Shown here one piece after another: positions 9,255-17,147 of a stretch of 64,000 nucleotides of DNA (position 1 is its first letter; the number at the start of each line of letters is the position of its first letter). The notes under the pieces were generated by a model that was not told where the DNA came from, did no database searches, and worked only from the letters and a program-made list of their open reading frames with translations. The position numbers were made by a program, and so were the translations under genes. This DNA is from Phenylobacterium deserti. Its GTDB lineage: Bacteria; Pseudomonadota; Alphaproteobacteria; Caulobacterales; Caulobacteraceae. The stretch spans positions 1-64,000 of the forward strand of contig CAMCIK010000009.1 in NCBI GenBank assembly GCA_945874825.1, read 5' to 3'.

Positions 9255-10205
9255 ATGAGCCTGCCTGACTACGCCATCGAGGCGCGCAACGTGGTCAAGA
9301 CCTATGCGGCGACCAAGACCACGCCCCAGATGCAGGCCCTCAAGGGCATCGACCTCCTGGTGCCCCGTGGATCCATATTCGGCCTGCTGGGTCCGAACGG
9401 CGCTGGAAAGTCGACCTTCATCAACATCCTCGCCGGCCTGGTGCGCAAGACCTCAGGAACGGTGGAGATCTGGGGTCGGGACATCGACAAGCGCCCCAGA
9501 GACGCCCGGGCGGCTATCGGCGTGGTGCCCCAGGAGATCGCCGCCGACCCCTTCTTCACGCCCCGGGAATCCCTTGAGGTCCAGGCTGGCATGTACGGCG
9601 TGCCCCCCAAGGAACGGCGCTCCATGGAGCTGCTGACCGCCCTCGGCCTGGCCGACAAGGCCGAGGCCTATGTCCGCCAGCTGTCCGGCGGCATGAAGCG
9701 CCGCCTGATGGTGGCCAAGGCCATGACCCACAACCCGCCTGTCCTTATCCTCGACGAGCCCACAGCGGGGGTCGACGTCGAGCTCCGTCGCCAGCTCTGG
9801 CGCTATGTGGTCGAGCTCAACCGGAAGGGCGTGACCATCGTCCTGACCACTCACTACCTAGAAGAGGCCCAGGAGCTCTGCGACCGGATCGCCATCATCA
9901 ACCGGGGCGAGGTGGTGGCCTGCGAGGCGACCTCCGACCTCCTGGGCCAGATTGACACCCGGGCGGTGGTGGTGACCCCGGAGGTCCCAGTCGAGGCCGC
10001 CCCGTCCCTGCCCGGCTTAGAGACCCGCCTGCGTCCCGGGGGCGCCTTCGCGGTGACCTACCGGACCGGCGAGTCCAGCGTCGAGCAGGTCCTGGCCGCG
10101 GTCCGTGCCGCCGGCCTGTCCGTCCGCGACGTCACCACCGAAGACCCCAGCCTCGAAGATGTCTTCGTCGCCCTCACCTATGGCGCAGCGGATCGCGCCG
10201 GCTGA
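9255..10205 (+). CDS. ABC transporter ATP-binding protein, YadG-like, without adjacent permease
   Basis: A 316-residue ABC ATPase with a GGAGG ribosome site. Visible are Walker A GPNGAGKST, signature LSGGMKRRLM, Walker B LILDEPTAGVD and the H-loop LTTHYLEEA. The order and wording closely resemble E. coli YadG (ABC-2 type export), including a PQE Q-loop and an ELRR segment after Walker B. YadG-type genes normally sit beside a YadH permease, but here the next genes encode a PliI-like protein and an enoyl-CoA hydratase. The ATPase must pair with a permease elsewhere or be a leftover. It is cytosolic and membrane-associated when assembled. Confidence 0.9.
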   Translation: MSLPDYAIEARNVVKTYAATKTTPQMQALKGIDLLVPRGSIFGLLGPNGAGKSTFINILAGLVRKTSGTVEIWGRDIDKRPRDARAAIGVVPQEIAADPFFTPRESLEVQAGMYGVPPKERRSMELLTALGLADKAEAYVRQLSGGMKRRLMVAKAMTHNPPVLILDEPTAGVDVELRRQLWRYVVELNRKGVTIVLTTHYLEEAQELCDRIAIINRGEVVACEATSDLLGQIDTRAVVVTPEVPVEAAPSLPGLETRLRPGGAFAVTYRTGESSVEQVLAAVRAAGLSVRDVTTEDPSLEDVFVALTYGAADRAG

Positions 10206-10224
10206 TCCTCAGGAGATCTCCCAG

Positions 10225-10677
10225 ATGCTCAAGCTCGCCGTCTTCACTGCCACCCTGGCCCTCGCCGCCCCCGCCGTCGCCGCCGACGTCAACCGGATCG
10301 TCCTGAACGGCTCGGATGCGACCCTGGGGGTCAATGCCGTGGCTGACGAGGGCGAGGGCGAGCCGCGCAGCATCGGCAGTTACGCCCTGCGCCTGTACAA
10401 GTCCGGCGACCCGTCCCTTCCCTTCGACGGCTTCCTGGCCGGCGTGGTCCGGCCCCGGGACGGGACCCTGGAGGCACTGAAGTTCGCCGACCTCAACCGG
10501 GACGGAAAGAACGAGATCATCGTCGTCGTCCGCTCGGCGGGGACCGGCGGCTACCTCTCCGCCGACGCCTTCCGGGTACAAAGGGGCGTTCCGGTGCTTG
10601 TCAGCTCGAAGTCCGGCCTGGCGGCCAACGCCGACCCGGTCGCCGAGCTGTCGGGCGGCCGCGCGAGCCAGAAGTAG
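10225..10677 (+). CDS. PliI-like periplasmic lysozyme inhibitor (I-type)
   Basis: A 150-residue protein from ATG 10225, with AGGAGA upstream; it begins 19 bases after the ABC ATPase stop. A clear signal peptide (LKLAVFTATLALAAPAVA, then AD) sends it to the periplasm. The core SIGSYALRLYKSGDP, VVRPRDG, FADLNRDGKNEII and VRSAGTGGYLSADAF matches, from memory, the PliI family of inhibitors of invertebrate-type lysozymes, where short SGxY-like loops plug the lysozyme active site. In a free-living bacterium this would protect peptidoglycan from animal lysozymes. Function is inferred from family resemblance. Confidence 0.6.
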   Translation: MLKLAVFTATLALAAPAVAADVNRIVLNGSDATLGVNAVADEGEGEPRSIGSYALRLYKSGDPSLPFDGFLAGVVRPRDGTLEALKFADLNRDGKNEIIVVVRSAGTGGYLSADAFRVQRGVPVLVSSKSGLAANADPVAELSGGRASQK

Positions 10678-10680
10678 GAC

Positions 10681-11478
10681 CTACTTCCCCTTGAAGACCG
10701 GCGGACGCTTCTCGAAGAAGGCCTGGCGGGCCTCCTTGGCGTCCTCGCTGGCGAAGGCGATGCGGATGTTCGAGACCTCGTAGCGCAGCTGCACCTCGGG
10801 ATCGGGGGTCTCGTAGGACTTGACCATGCCGCGCTTGAGCAGGCGCAGGGTGATGGGCGACCAGGCGCAAAGGCTCTGGCAGTAGGCGGCGAAGCGCTCC
10901 TGGAAGTCGGCGTCGGCCACGGCCTCGCCCGCCAGCCCCCAGGCGACCGCCTCCTCGCCGGTCACCGTCCGGTTCTCCATCATGAAGCGCATGGCGCGCT
11001 CATACCCCATGGCCTGGGGCAGGGTGATGGTCAGGCCCGCGTCCGGCGAGCCGCCAATCCGGGTATAGCCCGCCATCAGCCGCGCGGAATGGGCGACCAG
11101 GCGCACGTCGCAGGCCATGGCCAGGCCCAGCCCTGCCCCCACGGCCACCCCGTTGATCCCGCCCACCACCGGCTTGTCGCAGGTCTTTCGCAGGGTCAGG
11201 ACGAACTGCCCCACCCAGCCGATGTCGTCCAGCTGGGCGGCCTGGGGCGTCAGGGGCGTGTAGGGCTTGGCGCCCGGCGTCAGGTCGAGGCCCGCGCAGA
11301 AGGCATCGCCGGTCCCGGTCAGGCCCACCACCCAGACATTGTCATCAGCGGCGGCCTCGCGCACCGCCTGGATCACGCCCCAGGCGAGCTCCAGGGAGAT
11401 GGCGTTCTTCTTCTCGGGACGGTTGAGGGTGATGATCCGGACGTGGCCTTCGTCGCGGACGGTGACGGGATCGCTCAA
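10681..11478 (-). CDS. Enoyl-CoA hydratase/isomerase family protein
   Basis: A 265-residue crotonase-fold protein. It starts at TTG 11478, with GGAG about 8 bases upstream and no better ATG nearby. Typical features are LNRPEKKNAIS near residue 17, the oxyanion-hole region DAFCAGLDL near 58 and GGINGVAVGAGLGLAMACDVRL near 104, then GGSPDAGLTITLPQAMG. It probably hydrates or isomerises an acyl-CoA, but the crotonase family is broad and the substrate is unknown. It lies downstream of the kinase-like, NTF2-like and FAD genes on the same strand with a 32-bp gap, and so may belong to that operon. Confidence 0.85.
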   Translation of the reverse strand: MSDPVTVRDEGHVRIITLNRPEKKNAISLELAWGVIQAVREAAADDNVWVVGLTGTGDAFCAGLDLTPGAKPYTPLTPQAAQLDDIGWVGQFVLTLRKTCDKPVVGGINGVAVGAGLGLAMACDVRLVAHSARLMAGYTRIGGSPDAGLTITLPQAMGYERAMRFMMENRTVTGEEAVAWGLAGEAVADADFQERFAAYCQSLCAWSPITLRLLKRGMVKSYETPDPEVQLRYEVSNIRIAFASEDAKEARQAFFEKRPPVFKGK

Positions 11479-11510
11479 GGGGAAAACTCCGGTCTGGATG
11501 GGCGGCAGGG

Positions 11511-12584
11511 TCAGTCGCTGAGGGCGCCGTGCTCGATCATGTGATCGGCGGCGCTGCCCAGCATCTGGATGAACATGTCGTCACCCCGGGCCGTGCGGGT
11601 CACGACCATGGCGGCGAAGAAGGCGGTCAGGAACAACAGGTAGGCGCCCTGGCCGTAGTGCCGGCGCAGGTCGGCCTTTTCGTAACCCGTGACGCCATTG
11701 GCCTTCAGGGTGTCGAGGTAGAGGTCCAGCAGGGCTGGCTCGTGGGCCCGGCGGTCCTCACCCGGAAGGGCGCCGGCCAGGAAGTAGGCCAGGTCCGTGG
11801 GGCCTGCGCCGTAGGCGAAGGACTGCCAGTCCAGGACGGTCACCGGATAGCCCCCTGCCGCCGTGGCGAACATCATGTTGTCGGGCCGGAAGTCGTTGTG
11901 GGTCAGGCAGCGGGGACCGTCATGCCTCTGGCCCAGCCAGGTGTAGCGGGTGGAGATCCAGTCCCCGACCTCGACCCATTCCGGCTTCAGGCGATCAGCG
12001 TAGCGGTCCTTGAAGCCCATCCAGAGCATGGCCACGGCGCCGTCGTCCACCGGGCCTGCCTGAGCGGCTTTCGAACCCGACACCCAGGGCAGGTCATCCA
12101 GGCCGTCGTCCCCCCAGTGAGAGGCGTGCAGGCGGGCCGCCTCCACCGTGACCAGGCGGGCCTGGTCAAGGGTGACTCCGCGCAGTTGGTCACCCTGGTC
12201 GGCGGGCGCCAGGTCCTCCATCATCAGGACAAAGTTGCTGGTCGCCTCGTCCACGTCGGTGAACCAGCAGCGGGGCGTATGGACCAGGGCCTTGGGTGCC
12301 AGGTGCTGGTAGAAGCGCACCTCTCGCAGGTAGTTGCCCAGGGCCACGCCGGTGGCGCGGCTCTCCGGCCCTGCGGCGGGGAACTTGCCGACCAGGGAGT
12401 CCGGCGCCCCTTCGCCCCGGCGGGCATAGTCCAGCGTGAAACGGACACTGTCGCCGATCTGGCCCGTGCCCACCGAACGGGCGGTGAAGCTGCGCACCTC
12501 GGCGTCCACCCCGCCGGCGGCGAGGACGCCGGTCAGCCAGGGGGCGTCGATGTCGCCGGGCTCGCGGATGTCGGGACGGGTCAT
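11511..12584 (-). CDS. CHK/aminoglycoside-phosphotransferase-like kinase
   Basis: A 357-residue protein from ATG 12584, whose start overlaps the stop of the NTF2-like gene (12581-12584). It has a protein-kinase-like fold of the APH/ecdysteroid-kinase group. FVLMMEDL is the hinge region, LTHNDFRPDNMMF carries the catalytic Asp with the downstream Asn, and TVLDWQSF carries the metal-binding Asp. Relatives phosphorylate small hydroxylated molecules, including ecdysteroids, aminoglycosides and possibly hydroxyacyl-CoAs in ACAD10-type proteins. Its coupling to a FAD oxidoreductase and an NTF2-like protein hints at modification of a hydrophobic small molecule; the substrate is unknown. Confidence 0.8.
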   Translation of the reverse strand: MTRPDIREPGDIDAPWLTGVLAAGGVDAEVRSFTARSVGTGQIGDSVRFTLDYARRGEGAPDSLVGKFPAAGPESRATGVALGNYLREVRFYQHLAPKALVHTPRCWFTDVDEATSNFVLMMEDLAPADQGDQLRGVTLDQARLVTVEAARLHASHWGDDGLDDLPWVSGSKAAQAGPVDDGAVAMLWMGFKDRYADRLKPEWVEVGDWISTRYTWLGQRHDGPRCLTHNDFRPDNMMFATAAGGYPVTVLDWQSFAYGAGPTDLAYFLAGALPGEDRRAHEPALLDLYLDTLKANGVTGYEKADLRRHYGQGAYLLFLTAFFAAMVVTRTARGDDMFIQMLGSAADHMIEHGALSD

Positions 12585-12940
12585 GGGAGGGTGTGCACGT
12601 AGACTTCGTTGAGGGTGATGCGGTCGCCGTCCAGGAGGACCAGGTCGAAGCCCCGCATCCGGCCCAGGGACCCTCCCTCGCCGATCTCGCAGTACCAGCG
12701 GCCGCAGAAGCCGCCGGGGATCGGCCAGACCTCGTCGGGCGTGTAGGTCATGGGCGGCGTGGCGGCGAACAGGCCCGTCAGGTAGGCCCGGAGGGCGTCG
12801 TTGCCCCTCAGGCCCGCCACGGTCTGGGCGTCGTGGTAGGTGCAGTCGTCGGCATAGAAGCCGCACAGCCGATCCACGTCCTTGTCCGTCCAGGCCTTCA
12901 GCCAGTCGGCGTTGTAGGCGGCGATGTCGGTCACGCTCAT
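12581..12940 (-). CDS. NTF2-like / SnoaL-like protein
   Basis: A 119-residue cone-fold protein. Family hallmarks are AYNADWLKAWTDKDVDRL at the N-terminus, FYADDCTYHDAQ, and a tryptophan-rich C-terminal sheet (WPIPGGFCGRWYCEIGEGG). Such proteins act as isomerases, cyclases or binding subunits, or have unknown function; no catalytic set can be assigned with confidence here. Both ends overlap neighbours by ATGA: its start with the FAD oxidoreductase stop (12937-12940) and its stop with the kinase start (12581-12584). This indicates a tightly coupled three-gene unit. Confidence 0.8.
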   Translation of the reverse strand: MSVTDIAAYNADWLKAWTDKDVDRLCGFYADDCTYHDAQTVAGLRGNDALRAYLTGLFAATPPMTYTPDEVWPIPGGFCGRWYCEIGEGGSLGRMRGFDLVLLDGDRITLNEVYVHTLP

Positions 12941-14196
12941 GCGGCGGCCCCGGAAGGGCCCAGGACGCGCGCGCGGTGGGCCTCGGTGAAGAGTTCGGCG
13001 GGGACGGTCTCGGGCCCGGCCATGACGGCGAAGGCGTGGGCCTTGAGGCTCGGATCGATCTGGGCCCGGTCGTGGAGGTCCTTGCGGCGCGCGGCGGCCT
13101 CGGGGCCAAACTCCATGTCCAGGGCCGCCTGGATCCGGGCGGTGAACCGGAGGCGCCGCATCCGCTCGGCCCGCTCGGCGGCGTAGGAGGAGAAGTCGGG
13201 GACCCGTCCGGCCGGAACCGACTTCAACAGGTCGGTCACGATCCGCACGTCCCGGTAGGTGATGGATATGCCCAGGCCGATGATCGGGTCGTTCCACCCC
13301 GCCGCGTCCCCCACCAGGACGGCGCCCATGGCGAAGGGCTGGTCCGTCCAGGAATCGGCGTTGATGACGGCGCCCACCGGCCCGGCGGGGCGCCCCGCCA
13401 CCAGCCTTGCATTGCCCGGGCTGCAGGAGACGGCGAAGGCGTCCAGGAACCGCCGGGCGCCGTCCGGGCCCTGGAAACGCTTTTGCTGGTCGAGGGGGAA
13501 GCCGCCATAGACGCGCACCCGGCCCTGCCCCTGCGGGAAGGCCAGGAAGCCGAAGTCGCCCTCGGTGCCGATGGCCTGGGTGTCCTCGGGCCAGCCCTCG
13601 ACCCCCTCCACCAGCAGGCCGGCGAACCAGTGGTGGGGGGTATCCTGGTGCAGGGGAATGCCCGCCGCCTGCCGCACCGCCGACGTCCGGCCGTCGGCGC
13701 CCACCACCAGGGGGGCGCGGGCCAGCAGGACCTCGCCGGACTCCTCGAAGGTCACGCAGGGATCGCTCCCGGTCCGGATCCCGGTCACCGCCACGCCCCG
13801 GCGGGCGTCGGCGCCGGCGGCCTTCGCGGCGTCGAAGAGGGTCTGGCAGTGGATGGGATGTCGCAGGCAGAGCGGTCCCGCCACGCCGGGGGCGAAGATG
13901 TCGAGGGGAAGGGGCGAGGCCTCGGCCGCCCCGGGCGACAGGGTCTCGTCGTAGGTGACGTGGCGACCCAGGTGATGGCCGCCCGCCGCCATGAGCAGGT
14001 CGTAGAGGCCAAGGTTCCGGGTCTCGACCACGCCCCAGGGGGCGATCCACTCGCCGCGCACCCGGTCGACATAGGTCTCGGTCTGCTCAAGCAGCAGCAC
14101 CCGGCTCCCGGCGCGGGCCATGACGGTCGACAGCGCCCCGCCGCCGATCCCGCCGCCCACCACGATCAGGTCGTAGTCACCGATCTCCCGGGTCAT
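12937..14196 (-). CDS. FAD-dependent oxidoreductase (UbiH/geranylgeranyl-reductase-like)
   Basis: A 419-residue flavoprotein. The N-terminal Rossmann motif DLIVVGGGIGGGALS binds the ADP part of FAD. LVVGADGRTSAVR (near 165) is the DG motif, and VLVGDAAGWNDPIIGLG (near 285) is the GD motif of class A flavin monooxygenases and related reductases. It probably hydroxylates or reduces a lipophilic substrate with NAD(P)H. It is first of an overlapping run with the NTF2-like and kinase-like genes. The substrate is unknown; no known pathway was recognised for this trio. Confidence 0.85.
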   Translation of the reverse strand: MTREIGDYDLIVVGGGIGGGALSTVMARAGSRVLLLEQTETYVDRVRGEWIAPWGVVETRNLGLYDLLMAAGGHHLGRHVTYDETLSPGAAEASPLPLDIFAPGVAGPLCLRHPIHCQTLFDAAKAAGADARRGVAVTGIRTGSDPCVTFEESGEVLLARAPLVVGADGRTSAVRQAAGIPLHQDTPHHWFAGLLVEGVEGWPEDTQAIGTEGDFGFLAFPQGQGRVRVYGGFPLDQQKRFQGPDGARRFLDAFAVSCSPGNARLVAGRPAGPVGAVINADSWTDQPFAMGAVLVGDAAGWNDPIIGLGISITYRDVRIVTDLLKSVPAGRVPDFSSYAAERAERMRRLRFTARIQAALDMEFGPEAAARRKDLHDRAQIDPSLKAHAFAVMAGPETVPAELFTEAHRARVLGPSGAAA

Positions 14197-14295
14197 GCCC
14201 TCTCCTCCCGCGCGGCCTGCGCCGCGTCTGCTTCGTGACCTTCATATGAAAGCCCGGCGGCGGCGGGCGCAAGACCCCGGCGACGGCGTCAGGGC

Positions 14296-14982
14296 TCAGG
14301 CCTCGCCGGCGATGGACCCAAGGCGGTTAAGCCGGGTCGCAAGATGGCGTCGGAAGGGCTCCGAGGCGTCCGCTGCAAATGCGAGATAGACACCTGAGAG
14401 GGCGATGCGCCTGAACTCCGAGAGACTCAGCCGCCGGCGACTCCAGTCGCGGGAAGCCGACCGGTAGGTGCGGAAAATGTGCTCGCCGATGAGGCGGGCT
14501 GGGATGCGGCCCTCCAGGAGGCCCGCGGCCTGGGCGGCCAGCGCCGCCTTCTCCTGCATGGCCGATGCGCGTTCTCCCAGTCGGTCCCAGTCTGGCCCCC
14601 TGGCGTCACGGTCGAGGGCGTCGATCGCCAGAAGGGCGGCGCGATGAAACTCCGGTGCGCGCTCGAACGCCGATATGGCGCCGCAAATCACGGCTTCAGC
14701 TCGCTCAAGGGGCCGCACTTCGGCAATGGCCTCCAGGGCGCCCTCGATTTCGACGACCAGCTCGGTCGTGAGTTCAAGAAGGACCTGCGACTTGCCGCCG
14801 ACCAGGTTGTAGATTGTCGGGACGGTCACGCCGGCGCGCGATGCAAGTCGCCTCAGACTCATCTCCTCAGACCCTCCGGCTGCGAGGAGGGCGCGGGCCT
14901 CAGCAAGGATTCGATCGCGCCTGTCGGCCTTGGTTTCTCTGCCCTGGACCATGGGTGACGCCTGCATCGGGGGTTTGCTCAT
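14296..14982 (-). CDS. TetR family transcriptional regulator
   Basis: A 228-residue protein with an N-terminal helix-turn-helix typical of TetR: RDRILAEARALLAAGG, then MSLRRLASRAGVTVPTIYNLVGGKSQVLLEL. The C-terminal ligand domain is not recognisable. The start is uncertain among ATGs at 14982, 14967 and 14952, none with a strong ribosome site. It is divergent from the Rieske oxygenase gene, and the 101-bp gap carries a perfect 17-bp palindrome (15046-15062). The usual inference is that it represses the oxygenase gene, and perhaps itself, until a substrate binds. Confidence 0.88.
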   Translation of the reverse strand: MSKPPMQASPMVQGRETKADRRDRILAEARALLAAGGSEEMSLRRLASRAGVTVPTIYNLVGGKSQVLLELTTELVVEIEGALEAIAEVRPLERAEAVICGAISAFERAPEFHRAALLAIDALDRDARGPDWDRLGERASAMQEKAALAAQAAGLLEGRIPARLIGEHIFRTYRSASRDWSRRRLSLSEFRRIALSGVYLAFAADASEPFRRHLATRLNRLGSIAGEA

Positions 14983-15008
14983 TGTGAACGCGGCGCTCCG
15001 AGAGGGAA

Positions 15009-15025
15009 TTTTTACACTTTACAAG
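15009..15025. promoter_or_regulatory. Possible second, degenerate operator copy
   Basis: TTTTTACACTTTACAAG aligns to the palindrome at 15046-15062 with most bases conserved in the left half and end. The two copies start 37 bp apart. It may be a weaker TetR site covering the regulator's own promoter. This is inference by eye. Confidence 0.3.
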
Positions 15026-15045
15026 AGTCCGCCCCCCGATCTAGG

Positions 15046-15062
15046 TTTTAACAGTGTTAAAA
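15046..15062. promoter_or_regulatory. Palindrome between TetR and Rieske oxygenase genes (likely TetR operator)
   Basis: TTTTAACAGTGTTAAAA is a perfect inverted repeat of two 8-bp arms around a central G. It sits 22 bp before the oxygenase start and 64 bp from the TetR start. Its AT-rich make-up stands out. Position and symmetry fit a TetR-dimer operator overlapping the oxygenase promoter. Confidence 0.6.
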
Positions 15063-15083
15063 ATAATCTGAGGGATCCTTTCG

Positions 15084-16268
15084 ATGAGGCGCGACGAACA
15101 GGTTCGGGTCATCCGTCGACTGATGGACCACCTTGATCACCAGACCAATGTGGACGCTGGACGGATCGCCCAGGTCCCGGTTTCCGTCTACACAGACCCT
15201 GAGCGCGCTGAGCTGGAGTGGCGGCGTTTCTTCCGCAACCACCCTCAGGTGCTGGGGCTGTCGGGCGATCTGCCCGGGCCGAACAGCTTCTTCACCTCCA
15301 GCGACCTGGGCGCACCGATACTGTGCACCAGGGACAAGCACGGCGTCTTCCACGCCTTCCTCAACGTTTGCCGCCATCGGGGCGTGATTATCGAAACCGC
15401 CGACCGCGGTTCCCGGAGAACATTCACCTGCCCCTTCCACGCCTGGACCTACGACACGACCGGCCGTCTGGTGGCGATCCCGAGACAGGATCACTTCGGG
15501 TCGGTCGACTGCACCGATCGTGGGCTTGTCTCTCTGCCGGCGGTCGAGAAGCACGGCTTTCTATGGGTCAATGCCGACAGGGAGGGCAGAATCGACATCG
15601 ACGGCCTGCTAGGGCCCGAACTGTCGGACGAGCTGGACGCCTGGGGCCTTGGCGACTGCATCCGAACCGGCGAGGCAACCTTCCCGCACGCGTGCAACTG
15701 GAAACTCGCCAACGACACCTACGGGGAGACCTATCACTTCGAAACCCTGCACCGGAATACGCTGGCGAATGGCTTTTACGGGAATGTTCAGACCTACGAC
15801 ACCTATGGCGTGAACCATCGGATGGGCCTGTGCATGCGCAGGATCGACGAGATGCGCAGCGAACCGGAGTCGGCCTGGCGCGTCCTGCGCGGCGCTCTGC
15901 CCGTCTACTTCCTCTTCCCCAATATCCAGCTGATCATGACGGGCGAGGGGCCTATCCTGGTCCGCCTCTACCCTGAAGGCGTCAATCCGCATCAGAGCCG
16001 GTCCGAGATCAATTGGTACGTGTTCCCGGAGGACAGGCGTCCGGCGCCGACCGAGGGGGCCCGGGAGCCTCTGGGCAGCCGCATGCAGGCCTTCGCCGGA
16101 ATCATCCAAGCGGAAGATTATGTCGCCGCCGCCAGCAGCCACCTCGGGGCGGTTTCGGGCGCGCAGTCGCATGTGGTCTTCGGGCGCAATGAACCGGCGC
16201 TCCATCACTATCACTCGGTCTTCAACGCCGCCCTCGGCCTCCCGCCCATCGAGACCTTCAGAACCTAG
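15084..16268 (+). CDS. Rieske non-heme iron oxygenase, large (alpha) subunit
   Basis: A 394-residue protein with AGGGAT upstream of ATG 15084. The Rieske [2Fe-2S] motif is complete: Cys96-x-His98 in CRHRGV and Cys116-x2-His119 in CPFHAW. The catalytic domain shows NWKLANDTYGETYHFETLH, with Asp211, His218 and His223 as the expected bridging Asp and iron ligands. It should hydroxylate or demethylate an aromatic or alicyclic compound. No beta subunit, ferredoxin or reductase gene is adjacent, so electrons must come from shared partners. The divergent TetR gene probably controls it. The substrate cannot be deduced. Confidence 0.9.
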   Translation: MRRDEQVRVIRRLMDHLDHQTNVDAGRIAQVPVSVYTDPERAELEWRRFFRNHPQVLGLSGDLPGPNSFFTSSDLGAPILCTRDKHGVFHAFLNVCRHRGVIIETADRGSRRTFTCPFHAWTYDTTGRLVAIPRQDHFGSVDCTDRGLVSLPAVEKHGFLWVNADREGRIDIDGLLGPELSDELDAWGLGDCIRTGEATFPHACNWKLANDTYGETYHFETLHRNTLANGFYGNVQTYDTYGVNHRMGLCMRRIDEMRSEPESAWRVLRGALPVYFLFPNIQLIMTGEGPILVRLYPEGVNPHQSRSEINWYVFPEDRRPAPTEGAREPLGSRMQAFAGIIQAEDYVAAASSHLGAVSGAQSHVVFGRNEPALHHYHSVFNAALGLPPIETFRT

Positions 16269-16431
16269 CCGACGCCAAGCCCGCCCCCACCGGCCCGGCA
16301 TCTGCGGGGATTCTCGAGGCGCCCTGACGGGGCCTCGGGGATGCGGATCGCGCGGGGCCACTTCATGACCGTCACAGCAAAACCCGGCCGGGGCGGGCGC
16401 AAAACGTCCCCGACGTCGCCGGGCCTCGGTC

Positions 16432-16884
16432 TCAGGCCTCGCCCGAGATCGCCAGGGCGAGATAGTCGAGGGCCAGGACGTAGCCATGCACCCCGAGGCC
16501 GGCGATCACCCCGGTCACCCCCGCGCTCATGATGGAGTGTCCGCGCCAATCGGCCTCCACCGTGCGCTTGTGGATGTTGGAGATGTGCACCTCCACCACC
16601 GGGCCTTCGCACATTTTCAGGGCGTCCAGCACCGGGGCCGAGAAGTGGCTGAAGCCTGCCGGGTTGATCACCAGGCCGGCATCCTTCCGGGCGGCCTGGA
16701 TCCAGTCGATCATCTCGTATTCGCGGTTGGTCTGCCGGAAGTCGAGGTCGAAGCCATGCCGGCCGGCGGCGGCGGCACACAGGGCCTCCACGTCGGCCAG
16801 GGTGCGTGAGCCATAGAGATGCGGCTCCCGCTGGCCCAGAAGGTTCAGGTTCGGACCGTTAAGCACATGGACCCGGCGGCTCAT
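16432..16884 (-). CDS. aroQ: Type II 3-dehydroquinate dehydratase
   Basis: A 150-residue protein of the dodecameric type II dehydroquinase family, which converts 3-dehydroquinate to 3-dehydroshikimate. LNGPNLNLLGQREPHLYG carries the catalytic Arg and Tyr, INPAGFSHFS carries the Asn/His substrate site and EVHISNIHKR the second His. Several usual residues differ (REYEMIDWI where the family often has a GELVDWI-like segment; GFSHFS where it often has AYTHTS), so this may be a divergent or catabolic paralogue. It stands alone; accB/accC, common neighbours of aroQ in proteobacteria, are not next to it. It is convergent with the Rieske oxygenase gene. Confidence 0.85.
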   Translation of the reverse strand: MSRRVHVLNGPNLNLLGQREPHLYGSRTLADVEALCAAAAGRHGFDLDFRQTNREYEMIDWIQAARKDAGLVINPAGFSHFSAPVLDALKMCEGPVVEVHISNIHKRTVEADWRGHSIMSAGVTGVIAGLGVHGYVLALDYLALAISGEA

Positions 16885-17032
16885 GGCACCCTCCCGCGAC
16901 AGACACCGCCCGGCGGAGGCGGCGAAAAGGCCTTAGCCCCTTGCGGGGCGGATGTGAACCGGGGGCGCTGAGGCCCCAGCCCGGCGCACCTGCGAGACCG
17001 GATGTCGGGAGGGGCAAGGCAAGGACGTGAAC

Positions 17033-17081
17033 CTAGACCTGGAAGGCGCAGCCTTGGGGACCAGCTGGGCTCCAAGTCTAG
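17033..17081. repeat. Inverted repeat upstream of the proteorhodopsin gene
   Basis: The arms CTAGACCTGGA (17033-17043) and TCCAAGTCTAG (17071-17081) are inverted with one mismatch, across a 27-bp spacer that itself contains AAGGC-GCA-GCCTT. It lies 66 bp before the TTG start. It could be a regulator site or a structured leader; nothing in the sequence decides which. Confidence 0.4.
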
Positions 17082-17147
17082 ACAGGTTCGGGATTTCGAA
17101 TTACGGCTAGGGTGCCAAAACTGTAACTCATAATCTGGGAGGCTAAA

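Noticed and set aside
6910-9258. A 782-codon open frame on the plus strand opposite polA
   Set aside because: It is a shadow of polA in a high-GC genome with no protein-like motifs.
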